5,409 bases of DNA, taken from the NCBI GenBank assembly GCA_003694465.1, contig RFKM01000318.1:1-5409 (forward strand). The letters run 5' to 3'. The notes under the pieces are model-generated. The model made no database searches, was not told where the DNA came from, and worked only from the letters and a program-made list of their open reading frames with translations. The position numbers were made by a program, and so were the translations under genes. The stretch is from Alphaproteobacteria bacterium. GTDB lineage: Bacteria; Pseudomonadota; Alphaproteobacteria; Rhodobacterales; Rhodobacteraceae. This document shows, in pieces, positions 4,845 through 5,409 of the stretch; the stretch's first letter is position 1, and each line of letters starts with the position of its first letter.

Positions 4845-5409
4845 ATGGCCAAAGTTGGAAAACGGACCCGCGCCGCCCGCGCCGCCGTCGCCGGCAAGGA
4901 GAACCTGACCGTCGAGGAAGCCGTCAAGCTGGTGAAGGAGAACGCCACCGCCAAGTTTGACGAAACCATGGAAATCGCCGTCAACCTCGGTGTCGACCCG
5001 CGTCATGCCGACCAGATGGTCCGTGGTGTGGTCACCCTGCCCAACGGCACCGGCAAGACGGTCCGCGTGGCGGTCTTCGCCCGTGGCCCGAAGGCCGATG
5101 AGGCCAAGGAAGCCGGGGCCGACATCGTTGGCGCCGAAGACCTGATGGAAACCATCCAGAGCGGCAAGATCGAGTTCGATCGCTGCATCGCCACCCCCGA
5201 CATGATGCCGATCGTCGGCCGTCTCGGGAAGATCCTCGGCCCCCGCAACCTGATGCCGAACCCGAAGGTCGGCACGGTGACGATGGACGTCGCCGACGCG
5301 GTGAAAAAGGCCAAGGGCGGCGAGGTGCAGTTCAAGGTCGAGAAGAAGGGGATCGTCCACGCCGGCATCGGCAAGGCCTCCTTCACCGCCGAAGCGCTGG
5401 CCGAGAACC
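4845..5409 (+). CDS. rplA: 50S ribosomal protein L1 (3' end beyond window)
   Basis: L1 forms the mobile L1 stalk of the 50S subunit, which helps release deacylated tRNA from the E site. In E. coli it also represses its own operon by binding the rplK-rplA mRNA. The window holds 188 codons of an expected 230 or so, with the frame open to the last base. It starts [15 protein letters not shown] and contains the family signature [16 protein letters not shown] (125-140) and the [11 protein letters not shown] block (167-177), both in domain I, which binds RNA, after the domain II insertion (about 70-155). The ATG at 4845 follows the rplK stop by 3 bases, with AAAGGG (4833-4838) inside the end of rplK as the ribosome site, which suggests coupled translation. 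The gene is intact as far as seen. Confidence 0.98.
   Translation, partial: MAKVGKRTRAARAAVAGKENLTVEEAVKLVKENATAKFDETMEIAVNLGVDPRHADQMVRGVVTLPNGTGKTVRVAVFARGPKADEAKEAGADIVGAEDLMETIQSGKIEFDRCIATPDMMPIVGRLGKILGPRNLMPNPKVGTVTMDVADAVKKAKGGEVQFKVEKKGIVHAGIGKASFTAEALAEN

Noticed and set aside
4293..5360. A 355-codon open frame on the - strand across rplK and rplA
   Set aside because: It is antisense to two unmistakable ribosomal protein genes and has no motif or start signal.

Overview
The window is high-GC DNA from an alphaproteobacterium, most likely Rhodobacterales/Rhodobacteraceae. That placement is inferred from base composition, the alphaproteobacterial flavour of SecE, NusG, L11 and L1, and promoters with a recognisable TTG -35 box and a poor -10 box. 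It covers the start of the conserved transcription/translation cluster tRNA-Trp, secE, nusG, rplK, rplA (which in most bacteria continues to rplJ, rplL and rpoBC). Every gene here is of a known family except one small hypothetical membrane protein. I did not find a new defence, mobile or biosynthetic system.

Layout from left to right: tRNA-Trp (anticodon CCA) on the + strand with its own candidate promoter; a TauE/SafE-family membrane permease on the - strand whose stop codon lies 6 bp from the tRNA end; an unrecognised 174-residue protein with hydrophobic segments at both ends on the + strand; secE with a candidate promoter; a 192-bp gap that holds another candidate promoter and a strong terminator-like hairpin; nusG; an Old Yellow Enzyme-type NADH:flavin oxidoreductase on the - strand, starting at TTG; a 255-bp divergent region with a candidate promoter for each direction and a structured rplK leader; rplK (L11); and rplA (L1), cut off by the window end.

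SecE is the small essential subunit of the SecYEG translocon. NusG is the transcription elongation factor that links RNA polymerase to Rho or to the ribosome. L11 and L1 are 50S stalk proteins. They form the growth-related housekeeping core. The permease, the hypothetical gene and the oxidoreductase are accessory insertions between its members, and each breaks the usual run of adjacent genes. Consistent with that, the cluster is divided into several transcription units, each with a TTG-N17-TA promoter candidate.

The most interesting material is non-coding: (1) a terminator-like hairpin in the nusG leader, downstream of a candidate promoter, that competes with a second hairpin; (2) an rplK leader with two hairpins that both end in the self-complementary loop CGCG, plus a competing local fold; (3) the recurring promoter layout. 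No stretch over 300 bases lacks a gene. No CRISPR array, insertion sequence, attachment site or replication origin is visible.
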